In this document: positions 55,101-63,503 of the stretch, piece after piece | How the letters are laid out: each line of letters starts with the position of its first letter | Numbering within the stretch: position 1 is the stretch's first letter | Source: Winogradskyella helgolandensis | GTDB taxonomy: Bacteria > Bacteroidota > Bacteroidia > Flavobacteriales > Flavobacteriaceae | Length of the DNA stretch: 64,000 nt | Direction: 5' to 3' | Assembly: GCF_013404085.1 (NCBI RefSeq) | Contig: NZ_JABFHO010000001.1 | Span: forward strand, 1,178,001-1,242,000 | Notes under the pieces: generated by a model | What the model saw: only the letters and a program-made list of their open reading frames with translations | Databases searched by the model: none | Told to the model about the DNA's origin: nothing | Translations under genes and position numbers: made by a program

Positions 55101-56004
55101 TGGTGTTTCAAAGATGGGCTCTGATAATTTTGAAGATGCTAACAGTAATCCGCTTTTAGATCCTATAATTTTATTTCCTCTTGGAGATCGTGATGAAAAT
55201 AATACCGGTTTTGATGTAGACGATTCGCCATATTTAAATCCAAACGATGTTTATATAGATCCACCATATTTAGAACCTAAACAAGTTTATGGACCAGGAC
55301 CTTATAGTGCTAAAATTTATAGTTCATACGATCCCAATGATAAATTGGTAGATGAAGGTGTTCCTGGAGTAGTTAATGATAGACATATTGAACGCAAATG
55401 GTTAACCTATACTATTCGTTTTGAAAACTCAGGAAATTTCTCAGCAAAAGATGTGGTTGTCACTGATGTGTTGGATGCTAATTTAGATCCTAACTCAGTA
55501 AAAGTGATAGAAGCAAGTCATAATTATAATGTAGATATTCTTAAAAATGGAGCAGGGGAAAATGTTTTAAAATTTAGCTTCAATGATATCTTTTTACCAT
55601 TTGATGATGCCAATAATGATGGTTATATAAAGTTTATGGTAAAAGCAGATGAAGGCATTGCAGAAGATGCCATTGTAAATAATAGCGCTAACATCTATTT
55701 TGATCAAAACCCTGCGATTATTACCAATATAATTCAGGTACGTTTCTTTACTATAGAAACATTAGGTATTGAAGATGAGGACTTGGTGTCTCAGTTTAAA
55801 ATGTATCCGAATCCTGCACATTCAATAGTTAATATAGAAACAAAATTACAAATTGAAAATGTTGAGGTCTATACTATTTTGGGAAACAAAGTATTAGAAA
55901 CCACAAGCAAGCACATTGATGTTTCTCAATTAGCAGAAGGTACTTATATCTTAAAAGTTAGTTCAGAACGTGGTACCTTAAGTAAGAAGCTAATTATAAA
56001 TTAA
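52189..56004 (+). CDS. Large T9SS-secreted protein with beta-propeller and DUF7619-like domain
   Basis: A 1271-residue protein. After the signal peptide (ending AISAQ) come about 650 residues of beta-propeller-like repeats containing recurring D.NG..W and NG.MWF segments, then an SdrD/CNA-B-like domain (VSGLIYNDLNENNVFDTGEEYAGQLVALKLNG). A conserved YDPNDKLVDEG domain with ENSGNFSAKDVVVTDVLDANLDPNSV corresponds to the DUF7619 type. The C-terminus is a T9SS type A sorting domain (FKMYPNPAHSIVNIE ... LAEGTYILKVSSERG). It is likely a cell-surface adhesin or binding protein. It shares an operon with DUF4412. Confidence 0.82.
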   Translation: MKTKLLTLALLFSIAISAQITKSEAYIPGTKLVFYANECGNTIPEAAGKLTFCDGNGNLGVVEESYGLNNRNIRYMVENRANADEAFVTNDGLSIKLADGTYENVPNIAIPDFTTAGDWQNDNIFRGALIMPNNNVIFSGGDYYLYTYNRTQKTISTIEFSDFRSPVTMTYDEDRDVAWIIARDGSGPHLYSYNETIGLVHISALSLSINVAQLSAGALISPTFTYRDNHLYFGIQSGLFKVSVLDYTTTSYNTTSTPSIPSDNVSDIKFDDNGDLWLALNETNDGSILKFNIANETFEQYELPRATNPAYTYKFSNIALDNAGTIWCTALNYNGLIKLEFDQGVPQWEQIPLADLPQLGLESPYVPDNIFYKNDKFYFTTFSASSGSSSVDQILINDNGNWSSITDNETGNISYLSSKRFNYNLPDDNGGMWWFNWYDDVIVHRMANDEQFVFTDVSNLGSYAAIDIDDKPIIPLSISGTKITKIDTPLFYGLLNDTNQNANGLVRHKDEVWWYNESTLQVKILKYNQVIATFDLDASYENIYNFQVDSNGDAWFSKNASNGSIIKKFETSTATTTDYTFTENLGTLKRTVAAPNGAMWFVRSNGLIYYDGSTFTIYPGANYPELSKIVSLIVDTNNVAHVLLNDNTAIVKIENAGTSNVSFSTTFLEGINSILPALSHYRPDDLSIDSQGAMWTHASQNAFKLTDADMATEYRTEGETYNVSGLIYNDLNENNVFDTGEEYAGQLVALKLNGNVYSTFTNANGVYAFYMYDENSTYEITLPTIGQFVTASNRQLEVVVGSSDQNYDGNDFQLRPKFVNSLLVKSSSKLGAWGFVRANFENTYTTAIGNLSPTKTFNNLEVTYTFKNQDENSNNILPSIDDVKVYELDPNGGFQLIEKVTIDQRNNKWSVDLLPGAYTQNELTVTPDISETGAQTDIKITIPTVSPLNTYIIEIDTGLFDPSESGVIINHGVSKMGSDNFEDANSNPLLDPIILFPLGDRDENNTGFDVDDSPYLNPNDVYIDPPYLEPKQVYGPGPYSAKIYSSYDPNDKLVDEGVPGVVNDRHIERKWLTYTIRFENSGNFSAKDVVVTDVLDANLDPNSVKVIEASHNYNVDILKNGAGENVLKFSFNDIFLPFDDANNDGYIKFMVKADEGIAEDAIVNNSANIYFDQNPAIITNIIQVRFFTIETLGIEDEDLVSQFKMYPNPAHSIVNIETKLQIENVEVYTILGNKVLETTSKHIDVSQLAEGTYILKVSSERGTLSKKLIIN

Positions 56005-56038
56005 CTCTGAGGTTACTAATTACACCATATAATTCTCT

Positions 56039-56081
56039 AAGTACACATATTCATTTAGTTATTAGTTGATTATGTGTACTT
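56039..56081 (+). terminator. Long stem-loop after the large T9SS gene
   Basis: AAGTACACATA and TATGTGTACTT form a perfect 11-bp stem with a 21-nt loop. The T tract is only three bases, so this may be a weak terminator that lets some transcription continue into the second DUF4412 gene. Confidence 0.55.
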
Positions 56082-56099
56082 TAATAAAAAACATAAAAT

Positions 56100-56816
56100 A
56101 TGAAAACTCTAAATTTTTTAAAAAGCAGTGTATTTGTAGTTTGTTTCTTTATGCTACAAACTGTTTATGCGCAATTCGGAAAAGCAAATAAAGTTAAGCT
56201 TCCAGAGTCTTATAACTTTGAGTACATCTATAAACTTAAATTAACCCATAAAAAAGGAGATGTAAACCTGGATTACTATCTAAAGGAAGATGCTAATTAT
56301 TTTGGTTTTGATACTACTGAAATGACTAAAGGAAGTGCAGATACTAACATATTTATGGTCATGGATGCTGAGCTCGAAATTACAGCCATGTTTATGGAAA
56401 TGATGGGTAAAAAAGTGGTTCAGAAAACAAAATTAAAAACCTCAGATTTTACTTCTAAGCAAGAGGATATGTCAGATTATGATTTTAAACAAATCGATTC
56501 AAAAACTATTAATGGTTATGACTGCGAAGGCTATTTGAGTGAAAATGATAAAGTAAAAATTATCTATTATATTACGGATGATGTGCCTGTGAGTTTCAAT
56601 CAAATGTTTGGAGATAATGTTAAGAATCTTCCAAAAGGATTTAATGCAGAGATCATGAAAAAATACGCTGAGAAAGGCTTAATGATGGAAATGATTTATG
56701 AAGACAAAAAGAAATCCAAAAATAATATAACCATGGAATGCACCAGTTTGGAGAAAACAGATTTTTCAATTGATACCACAAAATATGGTTCTATGATGGG
56801 AGCATTTGGCGGTTAA
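56100..56816 (+). CDS. DUF4412 secreted protein, second copy
   Basis: A 238-residue relative of the protein at 51333-52166, with signal peptide ending VYAQF and matching blocks: KLPESYNFEYIYKLK, NGYDCEGYLSEN, PKGFNAEIMKKY and ECTSLEKTDFSIDTTKYGSM. It lacks the charged N-terminal helical segment of the first copy. Its stop overlaps the end of the convergent histidine kinase gene by 4 bp. Function unknown. Confidence 0.75.
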   Translation: MKTLNFLKSSVFVVCFFMLQTVYAQFGKANKVKLPESYNFEYIYKLKLTHKKGDVNLDYYLKEDANYFGFDTTEMTKGSADTNIFMVMDAELEITAMFMEMMGKKVVQKTKLKTSDFTSKQEDMSDYDFKQIDSKTINGYDCEGYLSENDKVKIIYYITDDVPVSFNQMFGDNVKNLPKGFNAEIMKKYAEKGLMMEMIYEDKKKSKNNITMECTSLEKTDFSIDTTKYGSMMGAFGG

Positions 56817-58765
56817 GTAATAATTTGATTCTTTAGTTTTACGGGAATTTGTAAAATTATTTTAGTGCCAGAAGGGATTTCGTTTTCGTATAAATCTTCA
56901 ATCTCTAAAGTATATGAATTTTGGAAAGCTTCTGAAAAATTAGCCAATCGTGCTTTGGTTATATCTATTCCAACGGAGTTTCGTTCTAGTCGCTTTCTTT
57001 CATTTATTTCTTTTGATGCCAATCTACCAATCCCATTATCTGTAATCTCTACAGTTATAAATTCTGATGATTTCTTACTAACCTTTAAGTCAATTTTTTT
57101 ATTATCTGATTTTGAGGATAAACCATGCCATAATGAATTTTCTAAAAAAGGTTGAAGAACTAAAGATGGGAGTTTGATGATTTCAGTGTTGATTGTCGGA
57201 TCTACTTTAATGTTAAAATCTATTTCGTTTGAAAATCGAATGTTTTCAATATTCATATATAATTTCATGGTTTCAAGTTCATCATTAAGTGATGTTTCTT
57301 TTTCTTTTGAAGCCATTAAAATCTTTCGAATTAGTTTCGAAAACTTATTGAGATAATAAACCGCATTAGTTTTATCATTATTAATAATGTAAAGTTTAAT
57401 GGAATTCAACGAATTGAAAATAAAATGCGGATTCATTTGGCTTCGCAACATATCTTGTTCTAGGGTTAAAATATGTTTATCGCGCTTTAACGCTTTTGTT
57501 CTATGGATAATAAAAAGGGCGATGCCTATGGCACCGAGAAGAAATGATGTGTAAAGTAAGATTTGTTTATTGCGATCTAATCGTAAGCGAACGGCTTCAT
57601 TTTCTAGCGCTAAAGCTTTTATTTGGTTGTTTTTATTTTCGTTTTCATATTGTATTGCAATATCATTAACGTACTGTAAGTTTTGCTCAGTAAGAATGGT
57701 GTTTTCTATTTCAACAGCATCCTGATAATATTTTAAGGCAGCTTTATAATCATTGTTCTTCTGGCTTACTTCTGATAATAATTTGCTCGATTCAGCTACA
57801 GTTGATTTTAAATTATAGGAATTAGAAATGTTAAGTGCTTTTTTTAAATGTTCCTCAGCGGATACGAGTTGGTTGGTTTCTGTTTCTAATTGTCCAAGGT
57901 TGAGGTATGAAGCTGAAATATAGTATTGATCGTCTAAATCTAGAGCTTTTTCTAAGGCTTCTAAAATAATAGGTTTTGCATCTTTATAGTTACTTTGTTT
58001 TAGGTAAACACGTCCTATACTGTTAAAACAAATAACACGACCAATTTCTGAATCAATAGTATCATTGTAGTCTAATGAAAGCTGGTAACTAGATAGGGCA
58101 GTGTCTAAAAAACCTTTAGCCTCTTGCGCGTAACCTATGTTATGATAATTAATAGCAAGTCCCAATTTGTTGTCTGCTTCTTTTTCAAGTTTAAGTGATT
58201 TGTTGAATTGGAGTAGCGCTAAATCATATTGCTTTAGTACTAAATAAATATTGCCAATACTATTTTGAGATATGGCAATATTATGAGTTATAGCTTTGGA
58301 TGGATCAATAACGGAATACGCAATTTTTAATGCTTCTGTGTGATAGTCTAGTGCTAGTTTAACAATGTCCATGCGCCTGTAAACTACACCAATCATGTTA
58401 AGACTTGTAATCTTTAACTCATCGCTATTTGCTTCGTCTGCGTAGGTTTGAGCTTCCTGATGAAGCTGTAAAGACTCATCGTAATTAGAGATATCTCTTT
58501 GTATGACGCCCAAAGCGTTAAGTGCGTAGCTGGCTCCTTCATTCCAAGACGTTTCCTTAGACAGATTTAATAAATGTGTCATCTTTGCACTATCACTCTC
58601 AAATGGTTTTAGAATAGAATCTATTATAGTGTATTGCGAAGGCTTATTTATTTCAACATAACTTATAGCGTTTTCAAAATCCTCGGATTGAGCAGCGCTA
58701 TAAGAGCCATAAAAGAATATCAGGATGCTAAGGCCTAACAGCTTATGCGTATAAAAATATTTCAT
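56813..58765 (-). CDS. TPR-containing sensor histidine kinase (LytS type)
   Basis: A 650-residue protein: signal peptide (YGSYSAAQS), a periplasmic TPR array of about 350 residues, one membrane helix (LLYTSFLLGAIGIALFII), and a LytS-type kinase core. The phospho-accepting His is in RSQMNPHFIFNSLNSIKLYI, and the ATP-binding part shows PFLENSLWHG and TDNGIGRLAS. It senses an envelope signal through the TPRs. It starts 3 bp after the LytTR regulator gene, so the two form one two-component operon. Confidence 0.9.
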   Translation of the reverse strand: MKYFYTHKLLGLSILIFFYGSYSAAQSEDFENAISYVEINKPSQYTIIDSILKPFESDSAKMTHLLNLSKETSWNEGASYALNALGVIQRDISNYDESLQLHQEAQTYADEANSDELKITSLNMIGVVYRRMDIVKLALDYHTEALKIAYSVIDPSKAITHNIAISQNSIGNIYLVLKQYDLALLQFNKSLKLEKEADNKLGLAINYHNIGYAQEAKGFLDTALSSYQLSLDYNDTIDSEIGRVICFNSIGRVYLKQSNYKDAKPIILEALEKALDLDDQYYISASYLNLGQLETETNQLVSAEEHLKKALNISNSYNLKSTVAESSKLLSEVSQKNNDYKAALKYYQDAVEIENTILTEQNLQYVNDIAIQYENENKNNQIKALALENEAVRLRLDRNKQILLYTSFLLGAIGIALFIIHRTKALKRDKHILTLEQDMLRSQMNPHFIFNSLNSIKLYIINNDKTNAVYYLNKFSKLIRKILMASKEKETSLNDELETMKLYMNIENIRFSNEIDFNIKVDPTINTEIIKLPSLVLQPFLENSLWHGLSSKSDNKKIDLKVSKKSSEFITVEITDNGIGRLASKEINERKRLERNSVGIDITKARLANFSEAFQNSYTLEIEDLYENEIPSGTKIILQIPVKLKNQIIT

Positions 58766-58768
58766 AAA

Positions 58769-59509
58769 CTATAATTTTTCTAGAAAATCTGATTTTCGCT
58801 GTCTTGCTACAGGAATTTTATGGTCACTATCCATAATAACATAACCTTCATTTTTTATAAATGCTTTTATTTTGTTAAGGTTAATAATATAGGAGTTATG
58901 AATTCTAAAAAAATAGTGTTCTGGTAAAATAGCATCAACCTCTTTTAGTTTTTTGGTAATGACTATTTTTTTCTGATTTTGTAAGTATAGCGTACTATAA
59001 TTACCGTCGGATTCTATGTATATAATTTCATCAATATCTAAAAAGAGTAATTTTCCATCCGTATTAATGGTGATCTTTTTTTTATCGAATTGCGCATTAA
59101 AATTAATAAGCATGCGCTCTAATTTATGTGTGCTAATTGAGCGCTCACTGTGTTTTTTGATTTTTAAGATGCAATCTTTTAAATCGTCTGAGTCTATCGG
59201 TTTTAATAGGTAATCCGTTGCTTCATGTTTTAATGCTTTTATAGCATATTCATCATAGGCTGTAGTAATTACTACAGCAAAGTTAATGTCGTTTAGTTGC
59301 TCTAAAAATTGAAAGCCTCCAATGGTTGGCATTTGTACATCTAAAAATAAACAATCTGGTGTGTTGGAGTTTAAAAAAGTCAATGCTTCATCCGGATTAG
59401 TAAAAGAAGCCATAACTTCTATTTCTTCATTAAAATTGTTGATTTCCCAAATTAAACTTTGGATAGCTTTTGGTTCATCATCTACAATTACTGCTTTTAA
59501 CATGCTCAT
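58769..59509 (-). CDS. LytTR-type response regulator
   Basis: A 246-residue regulator with a receiver domain (acidic pair Asp10-Asp11 in VDDEP, phospho-acceptor Asp57 in LFLDVQMP, conserved Lys in LLKPIDS) and a C-terminal LytTR DNA-binding domain (IIYIESDGNYSTLYLQNQKKIVITKKLKEV ... FFRIHNSYIINLNKI). A second ATG two codons in (59503) is an equal start choice. The kinase gene follows. LytTR targets are not obvious here. Confidence 0.92.
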   Translation of the reverse strand: MSMLKAVIVDDEPKAIQSLIWEINNFNEEIEVMASFTNPDEALTFLNSNTPDCLFLDVQMPTIGGFQFLEQLNDINFAVVITTAYDEYAIKALKHEATDYLLKPIDSDDLKDCILKIKKHSERSISTHKLERMLINFNAQFDKKKITINTDGKLLFLDIDEIIYIESDGNYSTLYLQNQKKIVITKKLKEVDAILPEHYFFRIHNSYIINLNKIKAFIKNEGYVIMDSDHKIPVARQRKSDFLEKL

Positions 59510-59690
59510 AAATTATTAAATATAAATATAGGAATATATTGATTGCTTAGGATATAATTATGTGTGCAATGCATAGTTTTATGTGTAGAATGCAAAAATA
59601 AGGTGTAACCATCTATACACTATTTTTTACCATTTATACATTGCAGTATATATGGGTGGAGAATTAAAATGATATTTGCATAATGAAACT

Positions 59691-59731
59691 AACCAAAAGT
59701 TAGAGCAAATTAGGGGTTTGCTTTTTTGGTT
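59691..59731 (+). other. Nested hairpin in the intergenic region
   Basis: AACCAAAA pairs with TTTTGGTT as an outer stem, and AGCAAA with TTTGCT as an inner stem, ending in a T-rich tract. It may be a terminator or part of a small RNA; no adjacent plus-strand gene explains it. Confidence 0.4.
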
Positions 59732-59851
59732 TTTAGCTATTAATAGGTTAAAAAAAATTAGGGTTGTAAAACACTAATATTTCATTACTGTGTTAATTTA
59801 TAATAAATGATTTTATAGTCGTTTATTATTAGTTTTAGTTAGTTATTAGGG

Positions 59852-59882
59852 AAAAAAGAGCGTTATGTCAACGCTCTTTTTT
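59852..59882. terminator. Orphan bidirectional terminator hairpin
   Basis: A-rich arm plus GAGCGTT, a 5-nt loop, AACGCTC and a T run, symmetrical enough to act on either strand. No annotated gene ends here: nrdB starts 438 bp to the right and the regulator gene starts 342 bp to the left. Confidence 0.75.
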
Positions 59883-60320
59883 GGTGCTTAATTCTAATGC
59901 GATTATTTGCCTTAACCTCCAATAAACTCGCTTACTCACCTTGATTTTAACACGATAAAACTTACAAATTTTTTTATGCTATTTTTATTGTAAGGTTCTG
60001 AAAATTAATCGATTGGTCTAATTTTTAAAGATCCTCTTTTTTATGTGGCTATAAACAGATTTGTTAAGAACTTGTTGACAATGTTTATAAAATTACCTTT
60101 CATTTTTAATCTCAATTGTCAATCTTTGTTGGGAGCAAAATAAAATAGATTTTTCTAGCTTTTTGGATTTAAAAAAAAGTACAGAAAAATCATTTTTTAT
60201 AAAATTCGCACCTTTATTTCTATAAAGGAAAAACATAAAACGTTTAACGGATTCACCAATATATTTAGAATGATTTCAAATCACTCTAATGACTAGATAG
60301 GCTATAAATTAAAAGGAATT

Positions 60321-61595
60321 ATGGAGATTACTCAGATTATTAAAAGAGATTATGAAACAAGTCCGTTTGTTTTAAATAAAATTTCTAACGCTATTGAAAA
60401 AGCAATGCTTTCTGTTGGAAACGGCACTAAAGAAGATGCAAATTCAATTTCAGTAGATGTTTTACAAACGTTATTAAACAGAAAAGGGAAGGACCATAAT
60501 TATTTACCTACTGTAGAAGAGGTACAAGATCTTGTTGAAGAAAAATTAATGACAAGCTCTTTTCCTAGTGTAGCAAAAGCTTACATATTATATAGAGACG
60601 AACAATCAAGACTTAGAAAAACAAATATTTTTGAAAAGCGTATTAACTTAAAGCCTTATGAGTATCCTGAGCTTAATGAGTATGTAGATGCTATTAGACA
60701 CTCATACTGGATTCATTCAGAATTTAATTTCACAAGCGATATTCAAGATTTTAAAACAAGACTTACCGTTGTTGAGCAAAATGCGATTAAAAATACAATG
60801 CTTGCTATTTCTCAAATTGAAGTGGCAGTAAAATCATTTTGGGGAGATATTTACCACAAAATGCCGAAACCAGAAATCGGATCTGTAGGAGCAACATTTG
60901 CTGAAAGTGAAGTACGTCATCACGATGCTTACTCGCATTTATTAGAAATTTTAGGTCTTAATAACGAATTTAAAAACTTAAAGAAAAAGCCAGTAATAAT
61001 GAGACGTGTTCATTATTTAGAAACGGCTTTAAAAAATTCTAAAAGTGAGGATAATAAGGAATATGCAGAATCAATTTTATTGTTTTCTCTTTTTATAGAA
61101 CATGTCTCTTTATTTTCTCAGTTTTTAATCATCATGGCTTTTAACAAACATAAGAACATGCTTAAAGGTGTTTCTAATGTCGTGGAAGCAACGTCTAAAG
61201 AAGAACAAATACATGGTGATTTCGGAATTGACATTATTAAAATTATCAAAAAAGAAAACCCAACATGGTTTGATGAAGAACATAGTTCTTTAGTTAGAGA
61301 ATTATGTAGAGAAGCTTTTGATTCTGAAAGTAAATTAGTGGATTGGATTTTTGAAGCAGGAGAATTAGACTTCTTACCAAAAGATGTCATAAATGAATTT
61401 ATTAAAAACAGATTCAACAATTCATTAGAAAGTATTGGCATTGAAAAAGTATTTGATGTTGATGAAAAATTATTAGAACAAACCGATTGGTTTGATGACG
61501 AAATTATAGGAACTAAACATGGAGATTTCTTCGTGAAACGTTCTATCAATTATGCAAAGAGACAAAAAAGTGTAACCGGCGACGACCTATTTTAA
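60321..61595 (+). CDS. nrdB: Ribonucleotide reductase beta subunit with N-terminal ATP-cone
   Basis: A 424-residue class I radical-generating subunit. Residues 1-95 form an ATP-cone (IIKRDYETSPFVLNKISNAIEKAM ... PTVEEVQDLVEEKLM), normally found on the alpha subunit. The dimetal core shows SEVRHHDAYSHL with ligands Glu197 and His200 and a Tyr204 at the classical radical position; KEEQIHGDFG carries later ligands. Flavobacterial relatives (F. johnsoniae class Id) use a dimanganese cofactor rather than the tyrosyl radical; a similar type is likely here, but the metal cannot be read from sequence. nrdA follows 15 bp downstream. Confidence 0.92.
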   Translation: MEITQIIKRDYETSPFVLNKISNAIEKAMLSVGNGTKEDANSISVDVLQTLLNRKGKDHNYLPTVEEVQDLVEEKLMTSSFPSVAKAYILYRDEQSRLRKTNIFEKRINLKPYEYPELNEYVDAIRHSYWIHSEFNFTSDIQDFKTRLTVVEQNAIKNTMLAISQIEVAVKSFWGDIYHKMPKPEIGSVGATFAESEVRHHDAYSHLLEILGLNNEFKNLKKKPVIMRRVHYLETALKNSKSEDNKEYAESILLFSLFIEHVSLFSQFLIIMAFNKHKNMLKGVSNVVEATSKEEQIHGDFGIDIIKIIKKENPTWFDEEHSSLVRELCREAFDSESKLVDWIFEAGELDFLPKDVINEFIKNRFNNSLESIGIEKVFDVDEKLLEQTDWFDDEIIGTKHGDFFVKRSINYAKRQKSVTGDDLF

Positions 61596-61610
61596 ACAAC
61601 CAACCACCCT

Positions 61611-63395
61611 ATGAACCAAGACATTAAAAACAAAGTGATCCACGAAACAACAAAAACATCTAGCCACGATGAGTTAATCAAAGCTAGAAAAGAAGCCATA
61701 AAAGAAGCAAAGGCTGAACCAGAAATAAAATGGTTAACAGAACATAGTCGTCAATTTTTAGCCTCTGGTTATCTTACAGGAGATACAACTCCAGAAGAAC
61801 GTATTAGAGAAATTGCCAATAATGCAGAAAAAATATTAGGCATTGATGGTTTTGCAGATAAGTTTTATGGGTATATGGCAGAAGGCTATTACTCATTAGC
61901 ATCTCCAGTGTGGTCTAACTTTGGAAAAAAACGTGGCTTACCAATTAGTTGTTTTGGGTCGCATATTTCTGATGATATGGGAGATATCTTGTATACACAG
62001 TCGGAAGTAGGAATGATGTCTAAATTAGGAGGTGGTACTTCTGGTTATTTTGGTAAACTTCGTCATAGAGGAGCACCTGTAAAAAATAACGGTGAGTCTT
62101 CAGGAGCTGTGCATATTATGCAGTTGTTCGAAAAAATGGTCGATGTTGTAAGTCAAGGATCAGTGAGAAGAGGTCGTTTTTCTCCGTACTTACCAATAGA
62201 TCACCAAGATATTCACGAGTTTTTAGAAATAGGAACAGAAGGAAATCCAATTCAAGAATTAACGCATGGTGTTACTGTTGGTAACGAGTGGATGCAAGAA
62301 ATGATTGATGGAGATGCTGATAAAAGAGCTATTTGGGCAAAAGTTTTACAACGTAGAGGTGAAATAGGATATCCTTATATATTCTTTAGGGATAATGCTA
62401 ATAATGCTGCTCCAGATGTATATCGCGATAAAAAACATGAGATTTACGCTAGTAATTTATGTTCAGAAATTATGTTGCCTACAAATGAAGAATGGTCATT
62501 TGTATGTGTGTTATCGTCTATAAACTTATTACATTACGATAAGTGGAAAGATACAGACGCTGTTGAAACAATGGTATATTTCCTAGATGCTGTTTTAGAA
62601 GAGTTCATTACAAAACTAGAGGTTTATAGAGATTCTGCAGATAGAGATGATAGACAAACCTTCATGTTTATGGAAAAAGCCTATAACTTTGCTAAAGAAA
62701 ATAGAGCTTTAGGATTAGGAGCCTTAGGATGGCACTCGTTATTGCAATCTAAAATGGTAAGTTTTGATAGTAAAGAAGCGTTTGATTTAAATAGTGAAAT
62801 CTTTAAAACCATAAAAGATAAGTCAGTTAAGGCTTCTGAAGAATTAGCTAAGTTATTTGGTGAGCCAGAAGTATTAAAAGGGTACGGAAGACGTAACACC
62901 ACTTTAAATGCTGTAGCGCCAACAACATCATCTGCTTTTATATTAGGACAAGTATCACAAGGTATTGAGCCAATATGGTCTAATAGTTATGTAAAGGATA
63001 TCGCTAAAATAAAAACAACGATTAAGAATCCGTATTTATTAGCCCTTTTAGAAGAGAAAGGATTAAATACCAATGAAATTTGGAAAAGCATCCGTGATTA
63101 TGATGGTTCTGTTCAACATTTAGAAGAGTTGACTGACCATGAAAAGGATGTGTTTAAAACCTATTCTGAGATTGATCAAATGACTATCATTTATCAAGCA
63201 GCAAATAGACAAAACCATATAGATCAAGCACAGTCTTTAAACATTATGGTGCATCCAGATATGCCAGTAAAAGACATTAATAAGATATATGTTACCGCTT
63301 GGCAATTAGGTGTAAAATCATTGTACTACCAACACAGTATGAATGCTGCACAGAAGTTTAAGCAAAAGAAAGAATGTGCTAGTTGTGAAGGGTAA
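61611..63395 (+). CDS. nrdA: Ribonucleotide reductase alpha subunit, no ATP-cone
   Basis: A 594-residue catalytic subunit, short because the usual N-terminal ATP-cone is missing; that domain sits on NrdB instead. Active-site residues are present: Cys114 (PISCFG), Asn282-Cys284-Glu286 (NLCSEI), Cys299 (CVLSS) and the radical-transfer pair Tyr572-Tyr573 (SLYYQHSMN). The tail CASCEG carries the redox-active Cys pair. It reduces ribonucleoside diphosphates to deoxy forms. It is in operon with nrdB and ends before a repeat and a terminator. Confidence 0.94.
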   Translation: MNQDIKNKVIHETTKTSSHDELIKARKEAIKEAKAEPEIKWLTEHSRQFLASGYLTGDTTPEERIREIANNAEKILGIDGFADKFYGYMAEGYYSLASPVWSNFGKKRGLPISCFGSHISDDMGDILYTQSEVGMMSKLGGGTSGYFGKLRHRGAPVKNNGESSGAVHIMQLFEKMVDVVSQGSVRRGRFSPYLPIDHQDIHEFLEIGTEGNPIQELTHGVTVGNEWMQEMIDGDADKRAIWAKVLQRRGEIGYPYIFFRDNANNAAPDVYRDKKHEIYASNLCSEIMLPTNEEWSFVCVLSSINLLHYDKWKDTDAVETMVYFLDAVLEEFITKLEVYRDSADRDDRQTFMFMEKAYNFAKENRALGLGALGWHSLLQSKMVSFDSKEAFDLNSEIFKTIKDKSVKASEELAKLFGEPEVLKGYGRRNTTLNAVAPTTSSAFILGQVSQGIEPIWSNSYVKDIAKIKTTIKNPYLLALLEEKGLNTNEIWKSIRDYDGSVQHLEELTDHEKDVFKTYSEIDQMTIIYQAANRQNHIDQAQSLNIMVHPDMPVKDINKIYVTAWQLGVKSLYYQHSMNAAQKFKQKKECASCEG

Positions 63396-63403
63396 TTAAA
63401 CAA

Positions 63404-63423
63404 ATTCCTGCGAAGGCAGGAAT
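63404..63423. repeat. Palindromic intergenic repeat (ATTCCTGC arms)
   Basis: ATTCCTGC, loop GAAG, GCAGGAAT, followed by CTT, nine bp after the nrdA stop. It matches the unit at 35018. Confidence 0.65.
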
Positions 63424-63440
63424 CTTATAAATTAAAAATC

Positions 63441-63472
63441 AAAAAGCATCTCATAACTGAGATGCTTTTTTT
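63441..63472 (+). terminator. Rho-independent terminator after nrdA
   Basis: AAAAAGCATCTCA and TGAGATGCTTTTT enclose a TAAC loop and are followed by more T. It ends the nrdBA transcript. Confidence 0.88.
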
Positions 63473-63503
63473 ATGTTTGAGTACTTTAAATCGTTCATCA
63501 GCC

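Larger units (their letters stand above)
59510..60320. other. 811-bp intergenic region with two structured elements
   Basis: No convincing coding frame lies between the response regulator and nrdB. It contains two hairpins (59691-59731 and 59852-59882) described separately, and the AT-rich promoter region of nrdB. An AAATTCGCACC stretch near 60210 resembles a flavobacterial -7 region but is not a full TAnnTTTG match. Confidence 0.5.

Noticed and set aside
61118..61549. 143-codon minus-strand frame inside nrdB
   Set aside because: It is the reverse-frame shadow of a conserved enzyme gene.
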